The notes beneath the pieces are model-generated. The model searched no databases. It was not told the origin of the DNA and saw only the letters and a list, made by a program, of their open reading frames with translations. This document shows positions 18,226-26,922 of a stretch of 64,000 bases of DNA, one piece after another (within the stretch, counting starts at the first letter, position 1; each line of letters begins with the position of its first letter). The stretch is taken from NCBI GenBank assembly GCA_001899445.1, contig MPOA01000003.1, positions 124,001 to 188,000 of the forward strand. The letters are read 5' to 3'. The translations under genes and the position numbers were made by a program. The DNA comes from Candidatus Desulfopertinax cowenii (GTDB lineage: Bacteria > Bacillota > Desulfotomaculia > Desulfotomaculales > Desulforudaceae).

Positions 18226-19365
18226 ATGAAGGTAGTTGATCAAAAGTACGCCATACCCTCTTTCAATCTCACCCGCCAAAACGAGGGCCTGGCGGAGAAA
18301 ATCCTTGGGAGTCTTAGTAAGATAATAGCGCAAGGATCTTTCATCCTTGGAGAAAATGTCAAAATACTGGAAGAAGAAATCGCGGCGTACTGTGGTACCC
18401 GGTTCGCCGTCGGCGTGGCCAGCGGCAGTGATGCCCTGTACCTTTCCCTGCTGGCCTGCGGGGTTGGACCGGGGGACGAGGTGATCACCACCCCGTTCAC
18501 CTTCTTCGCCACCGCCGGGGCGATAGCCAGAGCAGGGGCCACGCCGGTGTTCGTGGACATTGACCCCGAAACGTGGAACATCGATCCCGCCCGCGTTGAA
18601 GAAAAGATCACCGCCCGCACCCGTGCCGTGATCCCGGTGCACCTGTACGGCTGTCCCGCCGACATGGACCCCATCCTGGTGCTGGCCGCCAAACACGGGC
18701 TGAAGGTGATCGAGGACGCGGCCCAGGCCCTGGGCACCGCGTACAAAGGGAAACGGGTCGGTGCCCTGGGTGAGGCCGGGTGCTTCAGCTTTTTCCCCAC
18801 CAAGAACCTGGGGGCCTTCGGCGACGGCGGCATGGTGGTCACCAGCGACCCGGAAATCGCCGACCGGGTGCGCCTCCTGCGCGTCCACGGAGCGCGGCCC
18901 AAGTATTACCATCACCTGTTGGGCTGCAACAGCCGGCTGGACGAGCTGCAGGCCGCCGTCCTGCGGGTCAAGCTGCCCCACCTGGACGGCTGGAACCAAC
19001 GGCGGCGGGAGATCGCGGCGCGCTACGGGCACCTCCTGCAGTCTGTCGCGGACGCGGTCGGGGACGACCTCAGACTTCCCACCGCGCCGGATTATGCCTA
19101 CCACGTTTATCACCAGTACACAGTGCAGACGCCCCGGCGGTACGAACTGCGGGCGTTCTTGCAGGAGCACGGCGTGGGCACGGCCGTTTACTATCCGCTG
19201 CCGCTGCATCTGCAGCCGGTATTCGCCCCCCTGGGCTACCGGGATGGGGACTTTCCGGCGGCCGAAGCGGCCGCCCGCGAGGTGTTGTCCCTGCCGATGT
19301 TTCCTGAGTTGACTGATGCCGAAGTGCAATACGTAGCCGCGACAGTGACCGAATTTTGGGCCTGA
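18226..19365 (+). CDS. DegT/DnrJ/EryC1 sugar aminotransferase (WbpE-like)
   Basis: A 379-residue PLP enzyme. ASGSDALYLSLLACG, GDEVITTPFTF, IEDAAQALG and the PLP lysine K193 in FFPTKNLGAFGDGG are all present, matching the WbpE/WlbC branch. That branch transaminates the 3-keto group of UDP-GlcNAcA in UDP-ManNAc3NAcA synthesis, using glutamate. The WbpA, WbpB/WbpD and WbpI homologs in the same operon support this role. ATG 18226 follows AGGAGACAGACC. Other sugar amino groups remain possible. Confidence 0.88.
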   Translation: MKVVDQKYAIPSFNLTRQNEGLAEKILGSLSKIIAQGSFILGENVKILEEEIAAYCGTRFAVGVASGSDALYLSLLACGVGPGDEVITTPFTFFATAGAIARAGATPVFVDIDPETWNIDPARVEEKITARTRAVIPVHLYGCPADMDPILVLAAKHGLKVIEDAAQALGTAYKGKRVGALGEAGCFSFFPTKNLGAFGDGGMVVTSDPEIADRVRLLRVHGARPKYYHHLLGCNSRLDELQAAVLRVKLPHLDGWNQRRREIAARYGHLLQSVADAVGDDLRLPTAPDYAYHVYHQYTVQTPRRYELRAFLQEHGVGTAVYYPLPLHLQPVFAPLGYRDGDFPAAEAAAREVLSLPMFPELTDAEVQYVAATVTEFWA

Positions 19366-19394
19366 AATACAACCAGCAAGAGGGGGAGCCCGCG

Positions 19395-20073
19395 ATGACT
19401 ACCGTAGGACTAATTACTTATCATTTTCCGCACCTGAAAACTGAACAGGTTTTACAGAAACTTTTGAAAAAAAAGAAAAAGTATGCTTACAACAATGTAT
19501 GCTTTACCGTTTAAATCCCGAAAACAGCGGGGGGGGCTATTTAAACATCGACCTGACCAGTCGGAGGCGGTAGCTCCACAGGTTTTAGCGGAAAAGCATT
19601 CAATACCATACATAATTTGCAGCAATGATCGCGAGATTGATGATACATGTGATATTTACTTGATTCTAGGAGCAGGCATTCTTTCGGCAGATTGTGTATC
19701 AGGCAGGAGAATAATCAATTGTCATCCCGGAATAATCCCTGCGTGCCGTGGCCTTGACTCCTTCAAGTGGGCGATACTGGAAATGAAACCATTGGGAGTT
19801 ACTTTACACTACATTGATGAACAAGTTGATGCCGGAGAGGTAATCTCGGTGATTCCCACTGAGGTATATCTTACAGACAGCCTGATCACCTTGGCGCGCC
19901 GGCATTACGAGAATGAAATAGATTGCCTTAGCCGTTGGGATGAGTTTCTGGCCGCCCCTGAAAATGACTTTAAAAGCATTGAGGCCGAGGAGCCCAGGAT
20001 GAGAATGCCGCTTGACAAAGAAAGAGAACTGGTAAGAATATTTCCCGCCTATACAGAAAGGTACGGAGTTTAG
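19395..20073 (+). pseudogene. Formyltransferase-family gene with a frameshift in an A8 run
   Basis: ATG 19395 starts TTVGLITYHFPHLKTEQVLQ, which stops early at about 19512. The rest of the protein (from about 19482: ALPFKSRKQRGG, FKHRPDQSEAVAPQVLAEKH, NCHPGIIPACRGLDSFKWAI, GVTLHYIDEQVDAGEVI) lies one frame over and ends at 20073. The switch must occur in the run AAAAAAAAGAAAAA at 19467-19480, because the second frame has a stop at 19465. The second half has the Asn-His-Asp formyltransferase site. Either a true mutation, a sequence error, or a slippery run that restores the frame in some transcripts. Confidence 0.75.
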
Positions 20074-20148
20074 AAGTTTAAATCAGCAAAAACCCCAGGA
20101 TCTGTTTGCGCGCGAAAAGTGCCGCAGTCATTAAGGAAGAGGGTCTGA

Positions 20149-21498
20149 ATGGCGGAAGGGATATCGTTCCACAAATTGATGGTCAGGCAAGTGGTGGAAG
20201 AACTCAAGGAGAAAATCCACAACCGCACCGCCCGGGTCGGGGTGGTCGGGCTGGGCTACGTGGGGCTCCCCTTCGCGGTGGAAAAGGCCAAGGTGGGCTT
20301 CCACGTCACCGGCATCGAGCAGAACCCGCGGCGGGCGCGCATGATCAACGCCGGCGAGAATTACATTGCCGACGTGAAGGACGAAGAGCTGCGGGAACTG
20401 GTGGCCGGCGGGCGGCTGCGCGCCGAAGAGGGCTTCGACGCGGTTGGGGCGCTGGACGTGATCGTCATCTGCGTGCCCACCCCGCTGGACAAAAACCTCG
20501 CCCCGGACCTGCGGTACGTGGTCAACGTGACCCGCGAGATCGCCCGGCGCCTGCGCCGCGGTCAGTTGATCTCGCTGGAATCCACGACCTATCCGGGCAC
20601 TACTGAGGAAGTGATGCTGCCCATCCTGGAAGAATCGGGCCTAAAGGCCGAACAGGACTTCTTCCTCTGCCATTCGCCCGAGCGGGTGGACCCGGGCAAC
20701 AAGCGTTACACCACCAGGAACACCAGCAAGGTGGTGGGCGGCGTCGGTCCGGCCTCCCTGGAGGCGGCCACCGCCTTTTACACCCAGACCATTGAACACC
20801 TGGTGCCAGTTTCCAGCGCCCGCGCTGCCGAACTGGTCAAGGTTTTTGAAAACACCTTTCGGGCGGTCAACATTGCCCTGGTCAACGAACTCGCTCTACT
20901 ATGTGACAAGATGGGCCTCAGCGTGTGGGAGGTCTTGGACGCTGCCTTTACCAAGCCCTTCGGCATCATGCCGTTTTACCCCGGGCCCGGTGTGGGCGGA
21001 CACTGCATCCCCATCGACCCGCATTACTTAGAGTGGAAGGCGCGGGAGTACAACTTCACCACGCGCTTCATCGGCCTAGCGGGCGAGGTCAACCGGCGGA
21101 TGCCGGAGTTTGTCCGGGAAAAGGTGCGGCGGGCTCTCAACGAGATGGGCCTGGCCCCGTCCCGGGCGCAGGTTCTCCTGCTGGGCATGGCCTACAAGAA
21201 GGATCTGGCCGACCACCGGGGTTCCCCGGCGGTGCACGTAGCCGAACTGCTGCTTGAGGACGGGGTGGAATTGCTCTATCACGATCCGTACATTGACCAT
21301 ATCGAGATCTCCGGCAGGTCATTTCAATCCGTGGCGCTCACGGCCGAATTGCTACGGGATGTAGACTTGGTCGTGATCACCACCGACCATTCCGGGATCG
21401 ACTACCCATGGTTGGTGGAACACGCGGGAAAAATACTGGACACCCGCAACGCCACCCGCGGGGTAGCGCACCGGGAGGGAAAGGTGGTGCTGCTGTGA
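20149..21498 (+). CDS. wbpA: UDP-N-acetylglucosamine 6-dehydrogenase (WbpA-like nucleotide sugar dehydrogenase)
   Basis: A 449-residue member of the UDP-glucose/GDP-mannose dehydrogenase family. It oxidises C6 of a UDP-HexNAc to the uronic acid with two NAD+. Visible: the Rossmann motif GVVGLGYVGLPFA, the ICVPTPLD segment, KVFENTFRAVNIALVNELA, and catalytic C286 in PGVGGHCIPIDP. Closest in pattern to WbpA/WbpO rather than UDP-glucose dehydrogenases. Its stop overlaps the next gene (TGATG at 21496-21500). This is the first committed step of the proposed UDP-ManNAc3NAcA route. Confidence 0.9.
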   Translation: MAEGISFHKLMVRQVVEELKEKIHNRTARVGVVGLGYVGLPFAVEKAKVGFHVTGIEQNPRRARMINAGENYIADVKDEELRELVAGGRLRAEEGFDAVGALDVIVICVPTPLDKNLAPDLRYVVNVTREIARRLRRGQLISLESTTYPGTTEEVMLPILEESGLKAEQDFFLCHSPERVDPGNKRYTTRNTSKVVGGVGPASLEAATAFYTQTIEHLVPVSSARAAELVKVFENTFRAVNIALVNELALLCDKMGLSVWEVLDAAFTKPFGIMPFYPGPGVGGHCIPIDPHYLEWKAREYNFTTRFIGLAGEVNRRMPEFVREKVRRALNEMGLAPSRAQVLLLGMAYKKDLADHRGSPAVHVAELLLEDGVELLYHDPYIDHIEISGRSFQSVALTAELLRDVDLVVITTDHSGIDYPWLVEHAGKILDTRNATRGVAHREGKVVLL

Positions 21499-22997
21499 TG
21501 AATACCCCCAGCGTGGCGGTGTTCGGGGCCGGCAACTGGGGTAAGAACCACGTCCGGGTTTTCCACCGCCTCGGCGCGCTGGCCGCAGTGGTAGAGACTG
21601 ACGCCGGGCGCCGTGCCGAAATCGCGAAGCAATACCCCGGCGTTTCCGTTTACGACGATCCCGGGCCGGTGCTGGCCGACGCCGCTGTCGACGCGGTGGT
21701 CATCGCCACCCCGGCGCCGACCCACTACACATTGGCCCGGGAGGCGCTGCTTGCCGGCAAGGACGTCCTGGTGGAAAAGCCCATGACCCTGTCCGTCCGG
21801 GAGGCGGAGGAGTTGGTGTCCACCGCCGCGGACCGCGACCGGGTGCTGATGGTGGGCCATCTCCTGCTGTACAAGCCCGCGGTGCAGAAGCTCATCGCTT
21901 GTGTGCGGCAGGGGCTGATCGGAGAACTGCGATGCGTGGAAATGCGGCGCCGTAAATTGGGACGGGTGCGGAAAGAAGAAAACGTTCTCTGGAGTTTCGC
22001 CCCGCACGATATCGCTGTGCTGCTGCACCTGGTTGAGGCCCCGCCGGCCAATATCGAGGCTACGGGCTTGGCCGCATTGCAGTCCGGCATTGAGGACGAC
22101 GTGCGGCTGAACCTGGCGTTCGCCAGCGGGGTGCGGGCGCACCTGCACGTCTCGTGGCTCTGGCCGGAAGACGAGCGCCAAACGGTGGTCATCGGCTCTA
22201 AGGGCGCCCTCAGCTACAACGAACACGAGGATAAGCTGTGGCTTTACGATAAGGGGATAAGCGACGACTTGACCGTCTGGGACAAGGGCAAACGCGAGAT
22301 GCCGGTGGACCAAGGGGATGCCCTAGAGACCGAGGTCCGGCATTTTTTGGACTGCGTGCAAAGGAGAGCGGCGCCGCTAACCGACGGGAAGACGGGACTG
22401 GAAGTGGTACGCGTCCTGGTGCGGGCGGGGGACAAGAAAGACTATTTTGTGCACGAATCGGCCTATGTGGACGAACCGGTGAAAATCGGGGCCGGGACAA
22501 AAATCTGGCATTTCAGCCACGTCATGGCCGGAGCCGAAATCGGAGAGAACTGCACGTTGGGCCAAAACGTCTTCGTCGGCCGCAACGTCAAGATCGGCAA
22601 CAACGTCAAGATCCAGAACAACGTCAGCGTTTACGAAGGCGTGACCCTGGAAGACGACGTTTTCTGCGGCCCAAGCGTGGTGTTTACCAACGTCAAGACA
22701 CCCAGGAGCGCTTTCCCGCGCAACACTTCGCAAGACTTCATTCCGACCCTGGTGAAACAAGGGGCCAGCATCGGCGCCAATGCCACCATTGTATGCGGGG
22801 TGACCATCGGCCGCCACGCTCTGGTGGGTGCGGGCGCGGTGGTGACCAAGGATGTACCGGGCCACGCCCTAGTTTACGGAAATCCGGGCGATGTCAAAGG
22901 CTGGGTTTGTCAGTGTGGAGCAAAAAGAAAAGGTAATGATTTGGCGAAGGTGTGTGGTCACTGTGAAAAAAAACAAACCGAGAGGAATAAAGCTTAG
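21498..22997 (+). CDS. Fused oxidoreductase / N-acetyltransferase (WbpB/WlbA + WbpD/WlbB)
   Basis: A 499-residue two-domain protein. Residues 1 to about 315 are a Gfo/Idh/MocA oxidoreductase (AVFGAGNWGKNHVRVF, VIATPAPTHY, LVEKPMTLSVREAE), the type that oxidises C3 of UDP-GlcNAcA. Residues about 315-485 are a left-handed beta-helix acetyltransferase (NVFVGRNVKIGNNVKIQNNV, VVTKDVPGHALVYGNP), the type that acetylates the 3-amino group. A Cys-rich tail (CQCGAK, CGHC) ends it. Fusing steps two and four of one pathway fits their shared substrates. Start ATG 21498 is coupled to the wbpA stop; a longer frame from 21408 is rejected. Confidence 0.9.
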   Translation: MNTPSVAVFGAGNWGKNHVRVFHRLGALAAVVETDAGRRAEIAKQYPGVSVYDDPGPVLADAAVDAVVIATPAPTHYTLAREALLAGKDVLVEKPMTLSVREAEELVSTAADRDRVLMVGHLLLYKPAVQKLIACVRQGLIGELRCVEMRRRKLGRVRKEENVLWSFAPHDIAVLLHLVEAPPANIEATGLAALQSGIEDDVRLNLAFASGVRAHLHVSWLWPEDERQTVVIGSKGALSYNEHEDKLWLYDKGISDDLTVWDKGKREMPVDQGDALETEVRHFLDCVQRRAAPLTDGKTGLEVVRVLVRAGDKKDYFVHESAYVDEPVKIGAGTKIWHFSHVMAGAEIGENCTLGQNVFVGRNVKIGNNVKIQNNVSVYEGVTLEDDVFCGPSVVFTNVKTPRSAFPRNTSQDFIPTLVKQGASIGANATIVCGVTIGRHALVGAGAVVTKDVPGHALVYGNPGDVKGWVCQCGAKRKGNDLAKVCGHCEKKQTERNKA

Positions 22998-24465
22998 GGC
23001 TGCACCAATTGTCTTATCGTTTGTGATTCTTGGGCTATTGGTAGGTGCAGTGTCCTACCAAAGTATGCCAGTTGCTTTGGATTTGGATGTTGACGAAAGC
23101 AAGGATACTTCTGCTGATATGGTCGTGCCAGCTGTACCGTCCGAGTCCGAGTCCGAGTCCGTGGCCGTGGCTGTGGATGATAAAAACAATGAAGAGGAAC
23201 CGTTGCCGGGACAGCTAGAACGTGACCTCTGGGCGCAAACTGTTCACCGGTACTTGCAAGAAGATCTGTGGAATGACCAGAATGCTTATGACGCGGGGCA
23301 CTATCTTATGGTTCCAGTGCATGCTGCTTTTGAGCTGGATGAGGATGCTTGGCAAAGAGCATTCGCGGCGCATTTCGCACGATTCTTGCACGCAATTGAT
23401 TTGCAGAAAGAGGCCTTAACAGCAGGTAGATTGGCCAGGCTTCAATACCTATATCTTGCAAGCCGCTTTGCAGTGGCAGCCGAAAAAACCGGTAAAGGCT
23501 ATCTGGTGTCACCGGACCTAGTTTATTTTCTCTATGATGAAATACACAGACTGTGGGCTGTGGAGCCAGCTTGGCAATGGGCGAGGGACCCGTTCGAGGG
23601 TGGAATCAGGGAACGCCTTACCTGGAAATTGGAAACCGATGGCACAAAGCTGGCGCGCAGCTACTACCGGGCAATCATTGACGAAGAACTGTTTCTTATC
23701 GCCATTGCGGCTGACTTGCGCGCTTACGAACGACTAACCAAATCTGAGCACCGCTATTCGGCTACAATTGATGAGGTGCTTAACACGGCCAGGACTATCT
23801 TATTGCAGGAGGTTGTGCCACAGACTGGCGGGGGCTGGCTTTTTCAGCCCGGAGTTTGGACTGACCACCCCGATTATGCTTACGCAGGCAACGCCGACAA
23901 GTATCCGGAAATAAAACCTGCACCCGTGGTGGGAATTGCCCAAGATTCGTCACATAGTCACCGTTTCCCCCTTTGGTTAACAAGCCTTTCCGATGCTTAT
24001 GACGATGATTCTTTGGAGAAGGAATTTTACGTTTCATTGAAACAAGGATTGGAGAGGCAATTTTTCAATAAAGTGTTGGTCATGCCGACACCCGATTTTC
24101 CCGCCGTACGTTTGACAAATTTCATGGATGGCAGCAACGGAGTTTACCGGTGGGGATATCAAACGCAAGGAGAAGGAGCGGGATACGGCCCCTACGAGTT
24201 GTCGGGCACCTTCATTTTGGGTTGGTGGTCTTTCTTGGGTAGTCAGCGCATTGCTGATGTCTACAGAGAATTGTCAGCACAGTTTCCGCTGCCAGAGAAG
24301 GTAATTGATGTGTACGTAGGTCCAAATACGCTACGGGAGAGACATGAGTTAGTGTCAAACCCGGAGAGTTATCACAATGGGTTCAGGGAGCTTCTGGTTA
24401 TTTTGGCAGCTGATCTTGCAGAATTAGAGAAGATAAGGATGAGCACTGAACGTGAAGCGCCCTAA
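22963..24465 (+). CDS. Membrane-anchored extracytoplasmic protein of unknown function
   Basis: About 500 residues. A basic N-terminus (VKKNKPRGIKLR) precedes one membrane helix (LSFVILGLLVGAV), then a low-complexity acidic linker with SESESES, then a largely helical domain of about 380 residues rich in Trp and Tyr. I do not recognise the family; the helical, aromatic-rich pattern could suit a glycan-processing (alpha/alpha)6 barrel, but no motif proves it. The start is uncertain: GTG 22963 is chosen, with ATG 22936 as an alternative; both overlap the gene upstream. Base composition is more AT-rich than neighbours, as is the next gene. Confidence 0.6.
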   Translation: MKKNKPRGIKLRAAPIVLSFVILGLLVGAVSYQSMPVALDLDVDESKDTSADMVVPAVPSESESESVAVAVDDKNNEEEPLPGQLERDLWAQTVHRYLQEDLWNDQNAYDAGHYLMVPVHAAFELDEDAWQRAFAAHFARFLHAIDLQKEALTAGRLARLQYLYLASRFAVAAEKTGKGYLVSPDLVYFLYDEIHRLWAVEPAWQWARDPFEGGIRERLTWKLETDGTKLARSYYRAIIDEELFLIAIAADLRAYERLTKSEHRYSATIDEVLNTARTILLQEVVPQTGGGWLFQPGVWTDHPDYAYAGNADKYPEIKPAPVVGIAQDSSHSHRFPLWLTSLSDAYDDDSLEKEFYVSLKQGLERQFFNKVLVMPTPDFPAVRLTNFMDGSNGVYRWGYQTQGEGAGYGPYELSGTFILGWWSFLGSQRIADVYRELSAQFPLPEKVIDVYVGPNTLRERHELVSNPESYHNGFRELLVILAADLAELEKIRMSTEREAP

Positions 24466-25798
24466 TCTTTTTATCTTGACCCGGCAGGCGTTATACGGAA
24501 GATTGCTCTTCATGTTGGGATTACTTGTGTTCAAGTGTGTCCTTGACCTGGGATACATACACTTCGTATCACCACTTTTTGGTTATGCCGTTTTTCTTTA
24601 TAATCCCAATGTTTGGAAAGTACTAGAATCCTATCTCGTACTTGTTCTTTTTGCTCTCATCCTGCCATTTAGGATAAGGAAACCCTCCGAGTTCTTTGTT
24701 GTTTTCCTTTTCCTATTTGTAGCTGTTCCATTGTTATCGATTTACGGTTTAAAGGACGAAGCGAGAGAATACCTGTACATGGTATTATCGTCGTTTTTAG
24801 TTCTGTATATTATTATCCATTTCCCAAAAATCCGGATCCGTAAGCCGCCAAAAGGGAGACTGCTGGCCATTGCATTGAGTCTGGGTGTGCTTATTGTCGT
24901 GTTTGTCTGGATAACGGTTCGAGGGGGATTCAGTTACCTGAACTTTGACTTGCTTCGTGTATACGAGTTTCGCACAGAAGTTGCAGCGATAGTCTTTCCC
25001 GGTCTTATGTCATACGTGAAGATATGGTATGCAAAGGTGATAAACATTGTTTTACTCGTTTATTTCTTATGGAAGCGTTATTATGTAGCTCTTGCGGTGA
25101 TTATGATTTGCCAGGTTGTCTATTTTGGAGTTACTGCTCACAAAGCCTTTCTGTTTTACCCTCTTCTAGTCCTATTTGCATACTTTTTTGTGCAGTGGCG
25201 CTATGTGGTGCATGCACTGGTATATGGTCTAGCAGCTCTGTCGGGTGTTGTATTGCTCTTCTACTGGGTAGGGGGAGAAACACTTCCGGCTTCGCTGCTA
25301 TTACGCAGAGTATTTTTTGTAACTGCGAATAATCATTTTACTTATTATCACTTTTTTTCCGAATCGGGTTTTATCTATATGTCTAATAACGCACTATCAT
25401 TTTTGTCAAGTTACCCCTATGAATACCCAGTTCCGAGGATAATTAGCCTTTTCCAATATGGTCATGCTGATACTTGGGTTAATACGGGTTTTTTGGCTAC
25501 TTCGTATATGCACTTTGGATTTGTCGGTATGCTGGTCTTTTCTGTTGTGGCAGGTCTGATTTTTAAGCTTATTGACGGTCTTACTAGTGAACGTGTACCA
25601 CTATGGGTGGGTGTGGCCATAATGATTGTTCCCGTGTTTAGTTTAACAAGTGCTGACTTACCGACCACTATTGTTAGTCATGGGTTGGGATTGGCTTTAC
25701 TGTTTCTGTGGTTGCTTGGTGGGCGTGGTACACTTATCTTTGGAAGCCTGAGTACGCCTAGAGTGCGTCACAACTCAACGGCTTGTCTTATTAGATAG
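24452..25798 (+). CDS. Wzy-like polysaccharide polymerase (membrane protein)
   Basis: A 448-residue protein with about 11-12 hydrophobic helices and one larger loop (about residues 290-330) between late helices, the usual plan of O-antigen/EPS polymerases. Sequence conservation in this family is weak, so the call rests on topology and on its place between flippase, glycosyltransferases and sugar genes. GTG 24452 overlaps the previous gene by 14 bases. AT-rich like its upstream neighbour, as is common for wzy genes acquired by transfer. Confidence 0.7.
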   Translation: MKRPNLFILTRQALYGRLLFMLGLLVFKCVLDLGYIHFVSPLFGYAVFLYNPNVWKVLESYLVLVLFALILPFRIRKPSEFFVVFLFLFVAVPLLSIYGLKDEAREYLYMVLSSFLVLYIIIHFPKIRIRKPPKGRLLAIALSLGVLIVVFVWITVRGGFSYLNFDLLRVYEFRTEVAAIVFPGLMSYVKIWYAKVINIVLLVYFLWKRYYVALAVIMICQVVYFGVTAHKAFLFYPLLVLFAYFFVQWRYVVHALVYGLAALSGVVLLFYWVGGETLPASLLLRRVFFVTANNHFTYYHFFSESGFIYMSNNALSFLSSYPYEYPVPRIISLFQYGHADTWVNTGFLATSYMHFGFVGMLVFSVVAGLIFKLIDGLTSERVPLWVGVAIMIVPVFSLTSADLPTTIVSHGLGLALLFLWLLGGRGTLIFGSLSTPRVRHNSTACLIR

Positions 25799-25812
25799 GG
25801 AGAGCAATTACG

Positions 25813-26922
25813 TTGCACACGATTGTTCACATAACTTCGGTACACCCGCTGTTTGACACGCGCATCTATTATAAAGAGTGTAGCACGCTCGCCCGGGCAG
25901 GTTACAAAACCACTCTTGTTGTACCCTACGAAGAGGTTCCAGGGAAAGGTATGATCACGATCCGCATCGTTCCGAAGCCTCGCAGCAGGTTGGGGCGTTT
26001 CACCCAAACTGCTTGGCAGGCGTACCGGATTGCCTTACGGGAAAACGCCCAAGTTTATCATTTTCACGATCCGGAATTGATCGGGATAGGGCTTTCCCTT
26101 AAATTGCGTGGGAAAAAGGTTATCTACGATGTTCACGAGGACTTGCCCAGGCAGATCCTTAGCAAGCATTGGGTTCCCAAGTGGTTACGGCGGATCACGG
26201 CCTGGTGTGCCGAGTTTGTAGAAATGGTAGGCGCGCGCTTCTTTGATCGGATAGTGGCTGCAACCCCGACGATTGCCCGTCGTTTTCCGCCGGGTAAGAC
26301 CGTGGTGGTACAAAACTTTCCCAGGCTTAAGGAACTAATAGTCGACAATCCCACCCCTTACACCCACCGCCCGCCCATCGTGGCTTACGTTGGCGGCATT
26401 GCCAGGATACGGGGCATCGACGAGATGGTCCGGGCGATAGGCCTTCTTCCCGACACGGAGGGGGCGCGGCTGGTGCTGGCGGGGTCTTTCAATCCGCCGG
26501 AATTAGAGGGGGACTTAAGGCGCCGGACGGAGTGGGAGCGGGTGGACTTTTTGGGGTGGCAGTCGAGAGAAGGCATCAGGAGACTCTTATCGAAAGCTAG
26601 GGTAGGCCTTGTTACACTTCACCCAATACCCAATTATCTGGATAGCTACCCCGTTAAGCTGTTTGAGTACATGTCTGTCGGGATCCCCGTGGTTGCTTCA
26701 GACTTTCCGCTCTGGCGCGAAATTGTGGAGGGGGCTGGGTGCGGGTTACTGGTAGACCCATTAAATCCCACAGAGATCGCGAATGCGATTCTGTGGCTCC
26801 TGGAGCATCCGGCCGAAGCCCAGGCTATGGGAGAACGGGGCCGGGAAGCCGTGCGCGTGCGGTACAACTGGTCAATTGAAGCGCAAAAGTTACTGCAGAT
26901 GTATAGGGAGTTGACACTGTGA
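25813..26922 (+). CDS. Glycosyltransferase family 4
   Basis: A 369-residue GT-B glycosyltransferase starting at TTG 25813 after GGGAGAG. N-terminal ITSVHPLFDTRIYYKEC and YHFHDPELIGIGLSLK (acceptor side), C-terminal VAYVGGIARIRGIDEM and the donor-binding loop KLFEYMSVGIPVVASDFPLWREIV with a downstream E. It probably adds one sugar to the lipid-linked repeat unit on the cytoplasmic face of the membrane. Sugar specificity cannot be read. Its stop overlaps the epimerase start by 4 bases. Confidence 0.88.
   Translation: MHTIVHITSVHPLFDTRIYYKECSTLARAGYKTTLVVPYEEVPGKGMITIRIVPKPRSRLGRFTQTAWQAYRIALRENAQVYHFHDPELIGIGLSLKLRGKKVIYDVHEDLPRQILSKHWVPKWLRRITAWCAEFVEMVGARFFDRIVAATPTIARRFPPGKTVVVQNFPRLKELIVDNPTPYTHRPPIVAYVGGIARIRGIDEMVRAIGLLPDTEGARLVLAGSFNPPELEGDLRRRTEWERVDFLGWQSREGIRRLLSKARVGLVTLHPIPNYLDSYPVKLFEYMSVGIPVVASDFPLWREIVEGAGCGLLVDPLNPTEIANAILWLLEHPAEAQAMGERGREAVRVRYNWSIEAQKLLQMYRELTL

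Noticed and set aside
18211-19329. 372-aa minus-strand frame over the aminotransferase gene
   Set aside because: Antisense shadow of a clear DegT-family gene; no ribosome binding site or motif.
21408-21497. Upstream extension of the fused oxidoreductase gene
   Set aside because: It overlaps the end of wbpA and lacks a site; the TGATG overlap at 21496-21500 gives the better start.
23137-23170. GAGTCC tandem repeat as a phase-variable tract
   Set aside because: Only about three imperfect 6-base units, in frame, giving a SESESES linker; no frame change would result.
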